Source: Pirellula staleyi DSM 6068
Lineage (GTDB): Bacteria > Planctomycetota > Planctomycetia > Pirellulales > Pirellulaceae
Length of the DNA: 64,000 nucleotides
Assembly (NCBI GenBank): GCA_945875845.1
Contig: CAMCMB010000009.1
Location: forward strand, 1-64,000
Direction: 5' to 3'
Under the pieces are notes generated by a model. The model was not told the DNA's origin and ran no database searches. It worked only from the letters and a program-made list of their open reading frames with translations. Of the stretch, positions 18,294 to 28,356 are shown in pieces. Each line of letters opens with the position of its first letter. The first letter of the stretch is position 1. The translations under genes were made by a program, and so were the position numbers.

Positions 18294-19145
18294 ATCGCAA
18301 AACCAGATGCGAGTTCCCCACCTGGGATTCGATACGAAGACCATGCGTTGCTCAATGGATTGGCTTACGATGGGGAAGGCAATGCACAAGCGTGCATGGG
18401 AGTTGCTGCAGGAGATATCAACGGTGACGGGGCAATGGATTTGCTAGTGACAAACTATTTTGATGAAACGAACACACTCTATCTTCAAGAGCCGAATGGC
18501 ATCTTTCGCGACGCGACTCGATCTTCGGGATCGGTCGCCCCGAGTTTAAAGATGCTTGGGTTCGGGGTCCAATTTCTCGATGCTCAGAACGATGGCGAAG
18601 CAGACTTCGTGGTTCTGAACGGGCATATCGATGACATGACACATGCAGGGATGGGGTACCGGATGCGCTCGCAATTCTTCTTGGGAAACGGTCCATCAAG
18701 ATGGATGGAACTCAATCCGAACGAGCTTGGCCCCTATTTTGAACGGGAGTGGCTTGGCCGTGCATTAGCACTGATCGATTTCAATCGAGACGGTCGACAA
18801 GATTTTGTTGCGACAGATTTGGAAGGACCGACCAGCTTGGTTCGCAATGATTCGCAATCAGGCAACTATTTGACAATTCGCCTTGTGGGTACCAAGTCGC
18901 ATCGCGACGCGATTGGAACCAACGTAATCGTAACGGTCGCAGGGACTCAGCGTACACAACAGTTAATGAGCGGTTGTGGGTATATGGCTACCAATGAGAA
19001 GAAACTTCATTTTGGCCTTGGATCAGCAGAACAAGTAGACCGGATCGAATTGGATTGGCCCTCAGGGATTCGCGAGACTTATTCCGACGTTCAAGCGAAT
19101 ACTCATTGGATGGCGATTGAAAACTTGTCGCTTATGCAGCAATGA
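18294..19145 (+). pseudogene. CRTAC1/FG-GAP repeat protein, C-terminal fragment
   Basis: About 283 codons without a proper start; the open frame begins after a stop at 18291. It has FG-GAP/VCBS calcium-binding loops (DINGDGAMDLLV, DAQNDGEADFVV, DFNRDGRQDFVA) followed by an ASPIC/UnbV-type C-terminal domain (LVGTKSHRDAIGTNVIV, then LHFGLGSAEQVDRIELDWPSG). Planctomycetes carry many secreted CRTAC1 proteins of 500-1100 residues, so at least half of this one is gone. The loss abuts the ISAzo13 remnant and its palindrome, which is a likely cause (inference). Confidence 0.82.
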
Positions 19146-19196
19146 GGTCGAACGGTGAGCGATAGGCCACCGTGTCTGTCGCCGTGGCATGAAGAT

Positions 19197-19319
19197 CGCA
19201 CCTTGTTCAACCCTTTGGCACAAACCGAAACGGCCTGGCGATTGCTGCCGGTCTTGAAACCAAACTCTTCTGGCGCAAACGCAGCTTTGATCTTTGCCCA
19301 CGAGCGGCGGAAGATGTCA
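19197..19319 (-). pseudogene. collapsed DUF1592-gene scar (two non-adjacent segments joined)
   Basis: On the minus strand the first segment reads DIFRRSWAKIKAAFAPEEFGFKT and continues directly as GSNRQAVSVCAKGLNKVR. In the intact paralogue at 28357-32412 the matching peptides are IFRRSWAMIQGAPAPEEFG and VGSNRQVGSVSAKALNKVR, but they are about 565 bases apart. At the DNA level 19197-19250 matches 30947-31000 with four visible mismatches, and the following ~70 bases match from about 31570. The joint lies near 19250, with no obvious microhomology. Confidence 0.8.
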
Positions 19320-19341
19320 AGTGGTAGGGACGATTGATTTT

Positions 19342-20184
19342 TCAATTCGGGGCCTGCATCACGCAGTCCGCGTCCATCGGCACGGCGGGGCCGCTTGGAT
19401 CGACTGGATGTGTGAAGAGATAGCGCACCACATCATCGTAGAGCCACTGCCCGATGACGTCCTTGCCGCCGGGAACCACGACGGTGTGGGCACGGCCGCT
19501 GTTGTTTTTCACGTTGCTGTTGGTGATGAGACGGCGCGTGTTGCCATAGGGCGGTTTGGCATTGTCCACGTCCACCATGGAGCCGTGGTTGTGCAGTTTG
19601 AGCAATTGCCAGGAACGGCAGTAGTGATCGCCCACCCAGCCGCCATCGAGGATGTGCGTGAAGCCAAAGAAGCGATTCGAAGGCGTGGCGGAGGCCTCGC
19701 CCTGCCAGGTCTGCGTGTTGTCGCGCGGGCCGGAGAACATCACGACGCGGTCCACCTTTTGATGCATGGCGAAACGAGCCGCCGTGGTGCTGCCGTGCGA
19801 GATGCCGCTCAGGATGACCTTCTCCCATCGCAGTCCGGTGCCGTCCTCGTATTGCTCCTTGGTGACGCCTGCGAACCATCCGTTCGCGTAATGAGGCTGG
19901 ATGCCGTGGTAGCCATAGCTGGCCACTCGCTCGAATAGGCCCTGATTGTGTCCCATGAGCCAGATCACAAGCCTGCCCTGCGATGGCACGCGAGTATCCA
20001 CCACGGCATGCTGAAGCTCGGCGGGCTTTCCTTTGTCGTCAATGAAGGCAAACTTGATCTCGGGATGCTCTTTGGCCCGGGGATCGATCTCGCTGGCTCG
20101 CTTGGCGAGATCGTAGCGCTGAGGCGCATCGGAGGCATGGAGCTGGCTGGCGAGGAGAAGTGCGATGAGGAGGAGGTGCTTCAT
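19342..20184 (-). CDS. secreted alpha/beta-hydrolase-like protein (BPSS1187-type)
   Basis: 280 residues. Signal peptide MKHLLLIALLLASQLHASDA. A nucleophile elbow GISHG carries Ser129, and later segments (VVVPGGKDVIGQW) fit an alpha/beta-hydrolase fold. It resembles planctomycete/verrucomicrobial proteins annotated as BPSS1187 family; the family name is my recollection and the activity is unknown. Its ATG overlaps the stop of the collapsed sulfatase upstream (ATGA, 20181-20184), so it was the second gene of a sulfatase-hydrolase pair. A truncated copy of the same gene lies at 35884, after an intact sulfatase. Confidence 0.72.
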   Translation of the reverse strand: MKHLLLIALLLASQLHASDAPQRYDLAKRASEIDPRAKEHPEIKFAFIDDKGKPAELQHAVVDTRVPSQGRLVIWLMGHNQGLFERVASYGYHGIQPHYANGWFAGVTKEQYEDGTGLRWEKVILSGISHGSTTAARFAMHQKVDRVVMFSGPRDNTQTWQGEASATPSNRFFGFTHILDGGWVGDHYCRSWQLLKLHNHGSMVDVDNAKPPYGNTRRLITNSNVKNNSGRAHTVVVPGGKDVIGQWLYDDVVRYLFTHPVDPSGPAVPMDADCVMQAPN

Positions 20185-20427
20185 GGTGCTTTCTTTTTGG
20201 AGGGTGCTTTCGCTGGGTTGGCGGGATAGCGTTTGACTTCCACATCATTCTTCTGCACCGCGCCGGGCGTAGGGGTGTATTTCCAGCTGCCGCTGCGCAG
20301 CGCAGGGAGGACACGGCCCACGATGGCGTCGGTCTTCATGACGAAGTCGGCATAAAGATTCGGCCGCGTGCAGTGTAGCGAGTGTTGCCAGCAGCAGGCC
20401 GACAACGAGTGTGAGAGTGTGTTTCAT
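20181..20427 (-). pseudogene. collapsed sulfatase: signal peptide plus three short body segments
   Basis: The ATG at 20427 gives a signal peptide (LLLATLATLHAAES). In another frame three peptides follow without spacing: LYADFVMKTDAIVGRV, LRSGSWKYTPTPG and NDVEVKRYPANPAKAPSKKK. The intact sulfatase at 34290-35876 has LYADFVMETDAVVGRV, VRSGFWKYIPAPG and NDVEVVRYPAKADAKAK at about 35139, 35575 and 35796. So at least three deletions and one frameshift reduced about 1.5 kb to about 240 bases, while the start, the end and the ATGA overlap with the next gene were kept. Confidence 0.85.
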
Positions 20428-20478
20428 CGGAAGATTACTTGATAGAGGGCTTCTTGACGGGCGGATTTCCTGTTCAAG

Positions 20479-21789
20479 TTATTTCCCGTCCCACTCTGCA
20501 TTTTGAATCGCCATCAGGCGCTTCACTTCATCGGGTTTTTGGGTGGCGAGGTTGGTTTTTTCTAAGGGATCGGCTTTGAGATCGTAGAGTTCGATTTCGG
20601 TCGGGATGGTGTGAAACGGTTTGGTGGGTTCTGCGGGTCCTGGGATGATGAGTTTCAAAAATCCATCGATCGCCACGCGGGCATACATACTTTTACCGGG
20701 TTGCTTGAGATCTGCGATGTCGTGGCAGTAGGACTCGACGAATACGGATTTGCGCTTGGACATCGCATCGCGATCTAACAGGTCGATCCCGGGGAGATCG
20801 GCTGGAGCTTTGACGCCGGCGAGTTTGAGAATCGTGGCTGGGAAATCGGTGATGTGGGCGAGTGTCTCGTCATCACGGAGAGGTTTTACTTTATCCGGCC
20901 ATCGGACAAACATAGGGGTGCGGATTCCCATTTCATAGGGAGTCATTTTGGCGCGACCGCCGTTGTAGCCTTCCGCTGCGTTCCAGCCATTATCGGAGAG
21001 ATAGAGAATGACGGTGTTTTTCCGGAGGTCGTTCTTGGTCAGGTAATCATCGAGTTCGCCGCATGTTTGATCGAACCATTCGATCATCGCGTAGTATTTT
21101 TCCGCAGCAGGAGTAAGTCCTTTGCCGGTGTATTTGGCTAAAATCTCTTTTGGTGGAGTGTGGGGATCATGAGGCATGAGCGGCGCGTGCCAGATGAAAA
21201 AGGGTTTCTTGTCTTTGTTAGCTGTTTCGATGAAATCGTAGATCGGCTGCATGCCTTGGCGTCCGATGGTGAGTCCGTCTCCACCGTGGCGTCCTTGTTT
21301 GCCAGTCATCCCGTGGGTGAAACCGACGTCTTTGAAAGTGGCGTTCCAGAGCTTGCCGGTTTGGAAGGTGAGATATCCGGAATCGGACATTGCTTTCGGA
21401 AGCAAGAGGGAGTTGCCGAGCAGTTGATCCATGAGGGGTTTGCGGTTTGATTTGCCACCCGAAAACTGTGGGGCTTTTTCTGACAAATCGTTCCCCGTGA
21501 TCCCGTGCTGGCGTGGCATTTTTCCGGTCAGCAGGCAGGCGAGTGAGGGCGAGCAAACGGGCATCGCGTAACCTCGGGTGTAAACGAGGCTCTCGGAAGC
21601 GATCCGATCAATATTCGGTGTTTTCACAATCTCATGACCCATGAAGCCGTAGGCGTTGAAAGCATGATCATCCGAAATGATGAGAATGATGTTGGGTCTG
21701 CTGGATTCCGCACCGACAGTGGCGGCAGAGATGAAAAGCGGGAGGAGAATCGGGAGGAAAAGCGCGATAAGTAATTTCATGAGTTTCAA
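20479..21789 (-). CDS. sulfatase (S1 type) with altered FGly motif CSPSL
   Basis: 436 residues with a signal peptide (LLIALFLPILLPLFISAA). The metal-binding start is NIILIISDDHAFNAYG and the metal ligands near the middle are in LYLSDNGWN. The region that should be C-x-P-x-R for formylglycine formation reads CSPSLACLLTG: the cysteine and proline are present but Arg is Leu. The rest (KLWNATF, FFIWHAPLMPHDPHTPP, RTPMFVRWP) is normal. Such enzymes remove sulfate esters from polysaccharides in the periplasm. Whether this one is converted and active is uncertain. It is transcribed with the DUF1592-SGNH gene upstream. Confidence 0.9.
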   Translation of the reverse strand: MKLMKLLIALFLPILLPLFISAATVGAESSRPNIILIISDDHAFNAYGFMGHEIVKTPNIDRIASESLVYTRGYAMPVCSPSLACLLTGKMPRQHGITGNDLSEKAPQFSGGKSNRKPLMDQLLGNSLLLPKAMSDSGYLTFQTGKLWNATFKDVGFTHGMTGKQGRHGGDGLTIGRQGMQPIYDFIETANKDKKPFFIWHAPLMPHDPHTPPKEILAKYTGKGLTPAAEKYYAMIEWFDQTCGELDDYLTKNDLRKNTVILYLSDNGWNAAEGYNGGRAKMTPYEMGIRTPMFVRWPDKVKPLRDDETLAHITDFPATILKLAGVKAPADLPGIDLLDRDAMSKRKSVFVESYCHDIADLKQPGKSMYARVAIDGFLKLIIPGPAEPTKPFHTIPTEIELYDLKADPLEKTNLATQKPDEVKRLMAIQNAEWDGK

Positions 21790-21883
21790 TCAAATGAGGT
21801 TCTGTTAGGTAAAATATGAATTACGTTTCATATTGAGAGGGTTCGGTGATTCGATAAGAGATGGCGGCAGGGCTATCCCGGTG

Positions 21884-24800
21884 TCAGGGCTGCGGCAGAC
21901 TTGCCTCGATGGCACTGGCCACAGTCCGGCCGAGGAACTCGTAGCCACTGGCGTTAAAGTGGACGTCGTTGGGATTCTGCATTTCGACAAGGCGCGGTGT
22001 GATCGCGGTGAAGAGGTCGTCGACGGCGACGCCGTGTTTCTTCATCAACTCGGCAGCGGCCTGGTTTCGCTCCACAATGGACGCAGTGGTCTGCTTCTTT
22101 GCCGGGTCGTCGGGGATCGGAGTCGTACTCGCCCACACGAGCTTGGCACCGGTTTTCTTCATGCGCTCGATCAGTTGCTCGAGCCGCTGCGTGTAGTCGG
22201 CGATGGGTGTGTTGCGGTCGTGGATCCCAAAGTTGAAATGGATGACGTCCCATTTCCCGTCACCGAGCCAGACATCCATATTCTTGAGTCCACCGGCGGT
22301 TGGGCCGCAGTTCGCGGGAGCGCGGTGGACGTTTGCTTTGCCCGCCAGCGCTTTGCGGGCGGCCTGGGTGTAGCCACGCGACACGGAGTCGCCGATGAGC
22401 AGGACACGAGGCAGTTCGGGATCGTCCTGCACGAAGTCCCATGCGGAGGATTGCCCCGCGACTTTCCCGCGCTTGTGCAGCGGCAGGTAAAAACTTCCTA
22501 GCTGATCCTGGAGGACCCGTTCCCACGCCTGCTGATCGGGTGGCAGCTGGGCGACAAGCGTTTGGTAACGCTCCTCAATGAGGGCGTCTGCTTTTGCCTT
22601 CTGCGCGGCGGCTTCGGCAGCGTTGGTGGGCTCGGCCTGCGCGGTGGTTTTCGTTTTTGTGTTCTCGTCCACTTTCCGATACAAAAATGCGTCGCTGGTG
22701 AGAAGTGCGGTGATGAGGGCTTTCATACTGCCGCCGCTATCGCGATAGGCGCGGTGGGCGGCTTGCAGGACGGGGGCGTCGTTGAGGGTCTCGTTGCGGC
22801 CCATCCAGAAGCGGAAGGCGTGGCGGACGAAGACCTGCTCGACGCGCTCGCTATGGGCGAGTTTTTGGATCATCTCCATGGCGTTGGCCACTGGGCCGTC
22901 GAGCATGGGATCGCCACTGTCGATGATCTCGCCGCTGGTATCGACGGGCTTGTCCAGCTCAAGAGTGCGGAAGATGCCGGCGTGGTTGTACATCTCGAAG
23001 GGCAGGCCCAGCGGGTCCATCTTCTTGTGGCAGGTCCAGCAGTACGTTTGCTTCGTCACTCGCATACGCTCACGCAGGGTGTTTTCCGGTTCGACGGGGA
23101 GCTGGGCATCCACGGTGATGGGCACATCAGGGGTGCCGCCACCAAGCAGGCGCTCGCGGATCCAGATACCGCGATGGATGGCGTGGTTGTCCATAGCATC
23201 CGACTGCGAAACGAGCCAAACCGGGTGGGTGAGGATGCCGAGGCGTTGACCTTCAGGCGCGGTAGCTACAATGCGCTCGGGCTTCACGACGCCGAGGCCA
23301 AACGTGGGACGGCTGATACGTGCAAAGGTCTTCGGACCGCTCAGATTGGCCTCGGCTACTTCCACGTTCCTGCCGCCACCGCGTTGCCGTGCTACCTTGG
23401 TATTTTTAATCCTTATCTCCGCCGCCGCCAGCAGGTTCATTTGAGACGCCACAGCCTTCTGAATCGCTTTGTTATCAGGATTGGCGACCGCCTTCGCCTC
23501 CAGTCCAGCGAGCTCTACCTTCAGCTCTTTCAGTTCAGTCGCTTCCTTCTCTTCCTGCACTTTTTGCTCCGCCTTTTTTTCCACCACGGCGGCAGCCTGT
23601 TCTTCTTTGCTGTGTTTCCTGCCGAAGTAGGTGCTGTCCGATTTGGTGACCACGACGCGCTGAGTGGTGAGCAGTTCCTTGAGCACGTTTTTGTCTTCCT
23701 CGAGGATAATCTCAATCAGACGATCTGTGCTGGCGGTGGCGTTAAACATATCGCGGTAGTAGGTTTCTCCTCGGTTAACGACGCCTGCCGTCGCGAGAGC
23801 CCGAGTGTCTTTGCAGATGTAGCCCGCCAAATCGTAATCAAAGTAGTCGCGGAAAAACTGAAGCACACGTGGCTTGCGGATGCTGTCGTCGTCGAGCATT
23901 CGAGTGACCTGGCGCTGCACATCCTCACGCGTTTTCATCTGACCGCTGACAATAGCTTGGCGCAGCGGTTCGTCGGGTTTGAGGTAGCAGATAGCGTGGT
24001 TCACAGCCAGACCCAGCTCCCAGTCCTGAAGCATGACGCGACCATAGGAGTCGGGCTTACCAGCCTCCGCCAACTCGGGCCGAAAGAGAGCATCACGGTC
24101 GAGAAAAATGGACGACAGACCCATGAAAACGCCGTCTTCCTTGCCGACCTTGGCAACGCTGTCCTTCACGATTTGCAGGTAGTTTGCGGATTCCGTGGGG
24201 CTTGGCGGGCGGAAGGTCAGCGCTTCAAAAAGATAGTCCACCGCAGCCCGCAAACGTTCGTCGGTGACCTCGGGTTCCTCCATGAGGTCGAGCACAGGCG
24301 TCAGTGGTCGCACAACTTTGGTGTTATAAAGGATCGACGTGGGCAGGCCTCGCAGATCGCCCTTGGGTTTGACCGCGTCATAAGTTTTAGGGTCATCGGT
24401 AATCTGTTCCTTCATGCCGACGAGGCTGAGCGGCCCGTAGGCCATGTATTGCAGGATGTCTTCCGCCTTACCGAGAATCTGCGTGGCTTCGGCGCTGTTG
24501 ACCGTGTAAAAGTCGGGGTAGTTCTTCAGCCCCGTTTTGCGGGCGGAGGAGAGCACCACGGGCACACTCTTCACAGCGGTGGCATAGGCTACGGTGCCGC
24601 CATCGACCCTGGTAATTCGGTCGATTCCAAAATAGAGCTTCAGCTCGCCACCGTGATTGATCGGCACCCCATCGCCATGCGTGCGAAGTCCCCGCTTCTC
24701 GGGATCAAATTTTGGCTCGGTATTGATCAGTTCGTTGAGGCGCGTGATGTGCTCCTGGGGTGTCACGCGCCAGATGCGTGCAGGTGATGAAGTCGGAACT

Positions 24801-25303
24801 AACTGGATGCCCTCGGGCAGGGGGCGGAAAAGCAGATCGTGATCCACGAAGTTGCCCCTCTTCGGGTCCTGATGGGCGTGGAAGCCGCCTTTGTCCTTCA
24901 TGGCGTCTTGCAGCTCGCCGATGATCCAATCAGAAAAACGCAGCCGCTCCACGACTTCGGGTTGATCCTGCTCTTTGGGCGGCATTTCCTCCAGAGCGAC
25001 CTGCGCCCACACGGATTTCCAAACGGCGGCATTGGTCTCATCGACCGGGCCGAGCTCGAGTAGCGAGAGGTCGCCTTTTTTCGTGTCGTTGTCATGACAC
25101 TCGATGCAGTGCCGGTCCAGAAAGACCTGCGCGATGTCTTGGAATTTCCCGCGAACAGGCTCGCCGGGTCGGTAGTTTTCCGCCGCAGTGGCGGTGACGG
25201 ACAACAGGATTCCCGCGCAGATCATCGCGATGAACGAACTCTCTCCGTGCATTCTCGAATTTTCAAAAGGTATCGTTGGAAAGGCTTTTAACTGAGTGAT
25301 CAT
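21884..25303 (-). CDS. DUF1592/DUF1588-type cytochrome protein fused to a C-terminal SGNH/GDSL esterase
   Basis: 1139 residues. Signal peptide near the start ([20 protein letters not shown]); an alternative ATG is at 25252. An N-terminal PSCyt1-like haem site is CIECHDND. The long middle matches DUF1592-type regions with an Ala/Glu/Lys-rich coiled-coil insert ([20 protein letters not shown]), and a second haem-type site, [13 protein letters not shown], belongs to the DUF1588 part. From about residue 965 a different domain begins: [11 protein letters not shown] (block I with the nucleophile Ser), FNFGIHD, and [13 protein letters not shown] (block V Asp/His). So a typical planctomycete secreted cytochrome carries an SGNH hydrolase. 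Confidence 0.83.
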   Translation of the reverse strand: MITQLKAFPTIPFENSRMHGESSFIAMICAGILLSVTATAAENYRPGEPVRGKFQDIAQVFLDRHCIECHDNDTKKGDLSLLELGPVDETNAAVWKSVWAQVALEEMPPKEQDQPEVVERLRFSDWIIGELQDAMKDKGGFHAHQDPKRGNFVDHDLLFRPLPEGIQLVPTSSPARIWRVTPQEHITRLNELINTEPKFDPEKRGLRTHGDGVPINHGGELKLYFGIDRITRVDGGTVAYATAVKSVPVVLSSARKTGLKNYPDFYTVNSAEATQILGKAEDILQYMAYGPLSLVGMKEQITDDPKTYDAVKPKGDLRGLPTSILYNTKVVRPLTPVLDLMEEPEVTDERLRAAVDYLFEALTFRPPSPTESANYLQIVKDSVAKVGKEDGVFMGLSSIFLDRDALFRPELAEAGKPDSYGRVMLQDWELGLAVNHAICYLKPDEPLRQAIVSGQMKTREDVQRQVTRMLDDDSIRKPRVLQFFRDYFDYDLAGYICKDTRALATAGVVNRGETYYRDMFNATASTDRLIEIILEEDKNVLKELLTTQRVVVTKSDSTYFGRKHSKEEQAAAVVEKKAEQKVQEEKEATELKELKVELAGLEAKAVANPDNKAIQKAVASQMNLLAAAEIRIKNTKVARQRGGGRNVEVAEANLSGPKTFARISRPTFGLGVVKPERIVATAPEGQRLGILTHPVWLVSQSDAMDNHAIHRGIWIRERLLGGGTPDVPITVDAQLPVEPENTLRERMRVTKQTYCWTCHKKMDPLGLPFEMYNHAGIFRTLELDKPVDTSGEIIDSGDPMLDGPVANAMEMIQKLAHSERVEQVFVRHAFRFWMGRNETLNDAPVLQAAHRAYRDSGGSMKALITALLTSDAFLYRKVDENTKTKTTAQAEPTNAAEAAAQKAKADALIEERYQTLVAQLPPDQQAWERVLQDQLGSFYLPLHKRGKVAGQSSAWDFVQDDPELPRVLLIGDSVSRGYTQAARKALAGKANVHRAPANCGPTAGGLKNMDVWLGDGKWDVIHFNFGIHDRNTPIADYTQRLEQLIERMKKTGAKLVWASTTPIPDDPAKKQTTASIVERNQAAAELMKKHGVAVDDLFTAITPRLVEMQNPNDVHFNASGYEFLGRTVASAIEASLPQP

Positions 25304-25313
25304 GACAGTGGGG

Positions 25314-25341
25314 ATGAGGGGTGGGTAATGAGGGGTGGGTA
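25314..25341. repeat. 14-bp direct repeat, two copies
   Basis: ATGAGGGGTGGGTA occurs at 25314-25327 and 25328-25341, head to tail, in the 60-base gap between the PQQ-like gene and the DUF1592-SGNH gene. It looks like a slippage duplication. Confidence 0.85.
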
Positions 25342-25363
25342 AATTTCAGCTGAGGTTACGCCT

Positions 25364-26884
25364 TCATTTTTCGCTAATGCAGAGGACCTCTTTCATGGTG
25401 TGCATCCACAGCCTCCCTTTGGCGTAGCTGAAGGATGCCAGGGTCCAGGTCTCGCCCGCAGGCCCGAGGTCGTTGATGGCGACGAGCGCGCTCGTGTCGA
25501 GCGTTTCAGCGAAGGCGTCAATCACATAGACCGCGCCGTTCATGATCGGGAAGAAAAGGTGACGGTTGACCAGAATCGGGCTAGCTGCAGAGACGTGCCC
25601 CCAGCCCGTGCCCTTGGCGCGTTTGTCCGGCGCGATGTCGATGCCGCGCGCGTTTTTCGTGTCGTTCGGAATGGCGTCATCCTTTGCCCAAATACGCCTC
25701 CGCTCCGGTCCTGAGACAATCTGCACTGGGACGCCCAAATATTCCGTCTTCCCAGTTTCGATGTTCACGCGGCCGATGGCGGGGAAGTCGTGCGCCAGAA
25801 AATAGTGCCAGTTGCCGACGACGATGTTGGTTTGATTGGTGAGCGGTGTGCGCTTACCAGGCTGGAGCTGAATGCCGATCTCCCGCTTGCCGGTTTGCGC
25901 ATCAGTAAAATCCACCTCCGCACTGAGATCTTGCGTCCGCTGCACTTCGCCCGTCGCACTGTCGAGCACGAGGTGGTTGGAACTTTGGAACCAGAACACG
26001 TGTTTCGGGTTCCAATGCGAGTTGTGGGAGCAGTCTCCGTGAAGCTCTCGGCTCCAAAGCATCTTGCCGGATTCCAGCAGGCTCAGGCTCACGCCATAGG
26101 GCTTTTCCAGAGGATCGTGCCCGCCGCCGCGACCATGCACGATGGCCCAGCGCCCGTCCGCCAATTGCCCAGCCATAGGTGTGTTGTGAATGGAAGTGCC
26201 TGCTTCCTCGATCCACTCGATTTTACCAGTCCGCTTGTTGATCGCATGGAGATAGGTCCAGACATCACGCGGCTCGATCCCGGCGGGCACCGGCTTGTGC
26301 CGCTCCAGCTTCTGAGCAGCTTCTTTGTTGCGCACCTCGACGTTGAGGATCTTGTCGCCGAGGAGGATCGGCTCGCACTCGCGGTTCGTGTGACGCGTGC
26401 GCGGGCGGAACTCGCGGAGCCACACCCGCTGGCCCGAAAAATCAAAGCAGCCCATCGAGCCGCAGCGATTGAAAAACCAGACGTGCTCGTCATCTGAGAC
26501 CGGCGCAAAGACCGTCGCATCGCTGAAAATCCCCGCTGTCTCTACCGGAACCGAGCCGGGAAGTTCCACGCTCCAGAGAATCTCACCCGTATCCGCATCG
26601 AGGCAGTAGCCTAGGATGTTCGGTTCCAGCCGGTTGCTCGTTTCATCCATCGGACGGTGCGTCGTCACAAAGGCGCGGTCGCCCCAGATGGTCACTGCAC
26701 TTTGACCGCCTTCCGGCAGAGTGGTGCGCCAGAGAATGTTTTTACCATCCACGACGGACCAGTGCAGCGGAGGCTCGGGACCTTCCGCTTGCCAATTGAA
26801 ATTCGGCCCCGATGCCTGCGGCCAATGCTGAGCGGAGACCATGCCCGTTAAAGCGAGATGGCAGAGGAGGAGCGCTCGGATCAT
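25364..26884 (-). CDS. secreted PQQ-like beta-propeller repeat protein
   Basis: 506 residues from the ATG at 26884, which overlaps the stop of the DUF1552 gene as ATGA (26881-26884). The frame is open 67 codons further up, but inside that gene. Signal peptide [19 protein letters not shown]. Repeated blades of PQQ-propeller type are visible: [70 protein letters not shown]. Such planctomycete proteins are often annotated as outer-membrane-assembly BamB-like or PQQ-binding-like, but no dehydrogenase active site is visible. It is probably a periplasmic partner of the DUF1592/DUF1552 proteins around it. Confidence 0.85.
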   Translation of the reverse strand: MIRALLLCHLALTGMVSAQHWPQASGPNFNWQAEGPEPPLHWSVVDGKNILWRTTLPEGGQSAVTIWGDRAFVTTHRPMDETSNRLEPNILGYCLDADTGEILWSVELPGSVPVETAGIFSDATVFAPVSDDEHVWFFNRCGSMGCFDFSGQRVWLREFRPRTRHTNRECEPILLGDKILNVEVRNKEAAQKLERHKPVPAGIEPRDVWTYLHAINKRTGKIEWIEEAGTSIHNTPMAGQLADGRWAIVHGRGGGHDPLEKPYGVSLSLLESGKMLWSRELHGDCSHNSHWNPKHVFWFQSSNHLVLDSATGEVQRTQDLSAEVDFTDAQTGKREIGIQLQPGKRTPLTNQTNIVVGNWHYFLAHDFPAIGRVNIETGKTEYLGVPVQIVSGPERRRIWAKDDAIPNDTKNARGIDIAPDKRAKGTGWGHVSAASPILVNRHLFFPIMNGAVYVIDAFAETLDTSALVAINDLGPAGETWTLASFSYAKGRLWMHTMKEVLCISEK

Positions 26885-28203
26885 GCGAGGATTTCTCTGA
26901 GGGGACCGCTGCCGGAGTCGAACTTCGCCGCCATCTTCTCGCTCATGTTGAAGCGGTCGCATTGGAGGCCGGACACATTCAGCAGGGTTGAGTAAAGGGC
27001 GTTGATCGGACGCGTGCCGTCGAGCTGGGTGAAGCAGCCGGTCTTGAAAATGCCACCGCAATTTCCCAAAAGCATCATCGGCCAAGTCGCACCGTTGGTG
27101 TGCTGTTTGTCAGCGTTATTGCTGGTATAGACGATGAGCGTGTTGTCCATCATCGTGCCGCTGCCTTCGGGCACGCTTTCCAGCTCCTCCATCAGCTTCA
27201 CAAGCATGCGGCTGTTGTATTGGCGGATCTTGATCCAGATCGGATTGTCCGGCTGATCCATGTGGCCGAGGTTGTGGCCCTGCTCCTCGACGCCAAGCCC
27301 TTTCCAGGAGCCGAATATCTCGCCCCGGCCAGAGCCGATGGTGAGCACGCTGGTGATGCCTGATTTGAGCGCCGAGACGCCGAGGTCGAGCAACGCATCG
27401 TGCCAGTCAGTCTCGAACGCGGGATTCGTGTAGCGGTCATCCACCTTCGGCGCGAAATTTCGCAGATGATCGGAGACACTGCCGAGACGTGTCCGCAGGC
27501 CGTTGATGTCGTTGAAACCCTGCACGTACTGCCCGTAGCGCTGCCGGTCCGCCATCGGCAGACTTTTACCCTGGGCGGTGGCGAGCTGCTCAATGCGGTC
27601 GAACATGCTGGAGCGGGCCTCATGCTGCTTGCGGATGTCCCCGTCGGAGATGCCGCCGTAAAGCATCTGGTAGAGGTGGTTCGGGTTCGAATGCATGAAG
27701 ATCGGCTGGCCCGCGCCGCTGGCGGAAAGGTTGGCGACCGTGGGCTTGGCCTTCATGTTTTCCATCGAGTCCATGCCGATGCAGAGATGCGGCAGCAGCG
27801 TCTCCGGCAGCAGCTTGCTCAGCTCATAATCAATCGTCGGTCCGCTGGGCGGCACGCCATCGCTGCCGCGGTAGCCGCCAAGGGCACCGAAGAACGCGCT
27901 GTGCGAAGGGCTGGTGTGAATGCCATGCAGTCCGTTGATGATGTGCAGCCGCTCCTTGAAAGGCTCCAGCGCCTCGATCGGCTCCGGCAGCTTCGCCTTC
28001 GCCAGCGAGCCGCTGCCCGCCATTCCCGCAGGGATGCAAGTCGCCGGATCGAATCCCTGATTCTGCATGAAAAAGAGGATGCGTTTCGGTCCGCCACTAG
28101 CCGCAGGGGTTGCGCTGTGGCTGATCCCGGGAAGCATCGGTGCACTAAAAGCCGCGCCAGCCGTGGCGGCCATTTGACGGAGGAGTTTTCTTCGATTGAT
28201 CAT
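26881..28203 (-). CDS. DUF1552 domain-containing protein, Tat-type leader
   Basis: 440 residues. The leader has twin arginines ([20 protein letters not shown]). DUF1552 hallmarks are [14 protein letters not shown] near the start, [12 protein letters not shown], and the C-terminal [23 protein letters not shown] and [19 protein letters not shown]1552 belongs to the alkaline-phosphatase/sulfatase-like superfamily (known of the family) and normally pairs with a DUF1592 cytochrome protein. Here it sits directly downstream of a DUF1592 chimera that already contains half of another DUF1552 protein. The start overlaps a 30-codon leader remnant (ATGA, 28200-28203), and the stop overlaps the PQQ-like gene. 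Confidence 0.85.
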   Translation of the reverse strand: MINRRKLLRQMAATAGAAFSAPMLPGISHSATPAASGGPKRILFFMQNQGFDPATCIPAGMAGSGSLAKAKLPEPIEALEPFKERLHIINGLHGIHTSPSHSAFFGALGGYRGSDGVPPSGPTIDYELSKLLPETLLPHLCIGMDSMENMKAKPTVANLSASGAGQPIFMHSNPNHLYQMLYGGISDGDIRKQHEARSSMFDRIEQLATAQGKSLPMADRQRYGQYVQGFNDINGLRTRLGSVSDHLRNFAPKVDDRYTNPAFETDWHDALLDLGVSALKSGITSVLTIGSGRGEIFGSWKGLGVEEQGHNLGHMDQPDNPIWIKIRQYNSRMLVKLMEELESVPEGSGTMMDNTLIVYTSNNADKQHTNGATWPMMLLGNCGGIFKTGCFTQLDGTRPINALYSTLLNVSGLQCDRFNMSEKMAAKFDSGSGPLREILA

Positions 28204-28292
28204 AGGTCTAGTGTGGTGGGTGTTAAGGGTGGTGGGGTCTTGCGGAGTGAGGGGGCGAAGAGCGAGAGGAGGATGGCGATGGGTTTCATCAT
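28200..28292 (-). pseudogene. signal-peptide scar / 30-codon leader ORF
   Basis: The ATGATG at 28292-28287 opens [16 protein letters not shown] followed by [14 protein letters not shown] and a TGA. The first half is a plausible signal peptide and the rest is meaningless. The stop overlaps the DUF1552 start as ATGA. It fits the pattern of other scars in the window: a lost gene that keeps its start codon and its overlap with the next gene. It may still act as a translated leader. Confidence 0.5.
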
Positions 28293-28356
28293 AGTTTATT
28301 TCTTTGGAATCCTGAGCTGACTATGATATCTCATAAAATCAGTCTTTGCCTTTGCT

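Noticed and set aside
19197-19319. Deletion by short microhomology
   Set aside because: The bases on both sides of the joint (GCTGCCG and GTCTTGAAAC) do not overlap with the flanks of the intact gene, so microhomology is not supported.
22562-24787. 741-codon open frame on the plus strand
   Set aside because: It is the exact antisense of the DUF1592-SGNH gene, has no recognisable domain, and arises from the G+C-rich third positions of the real gene.
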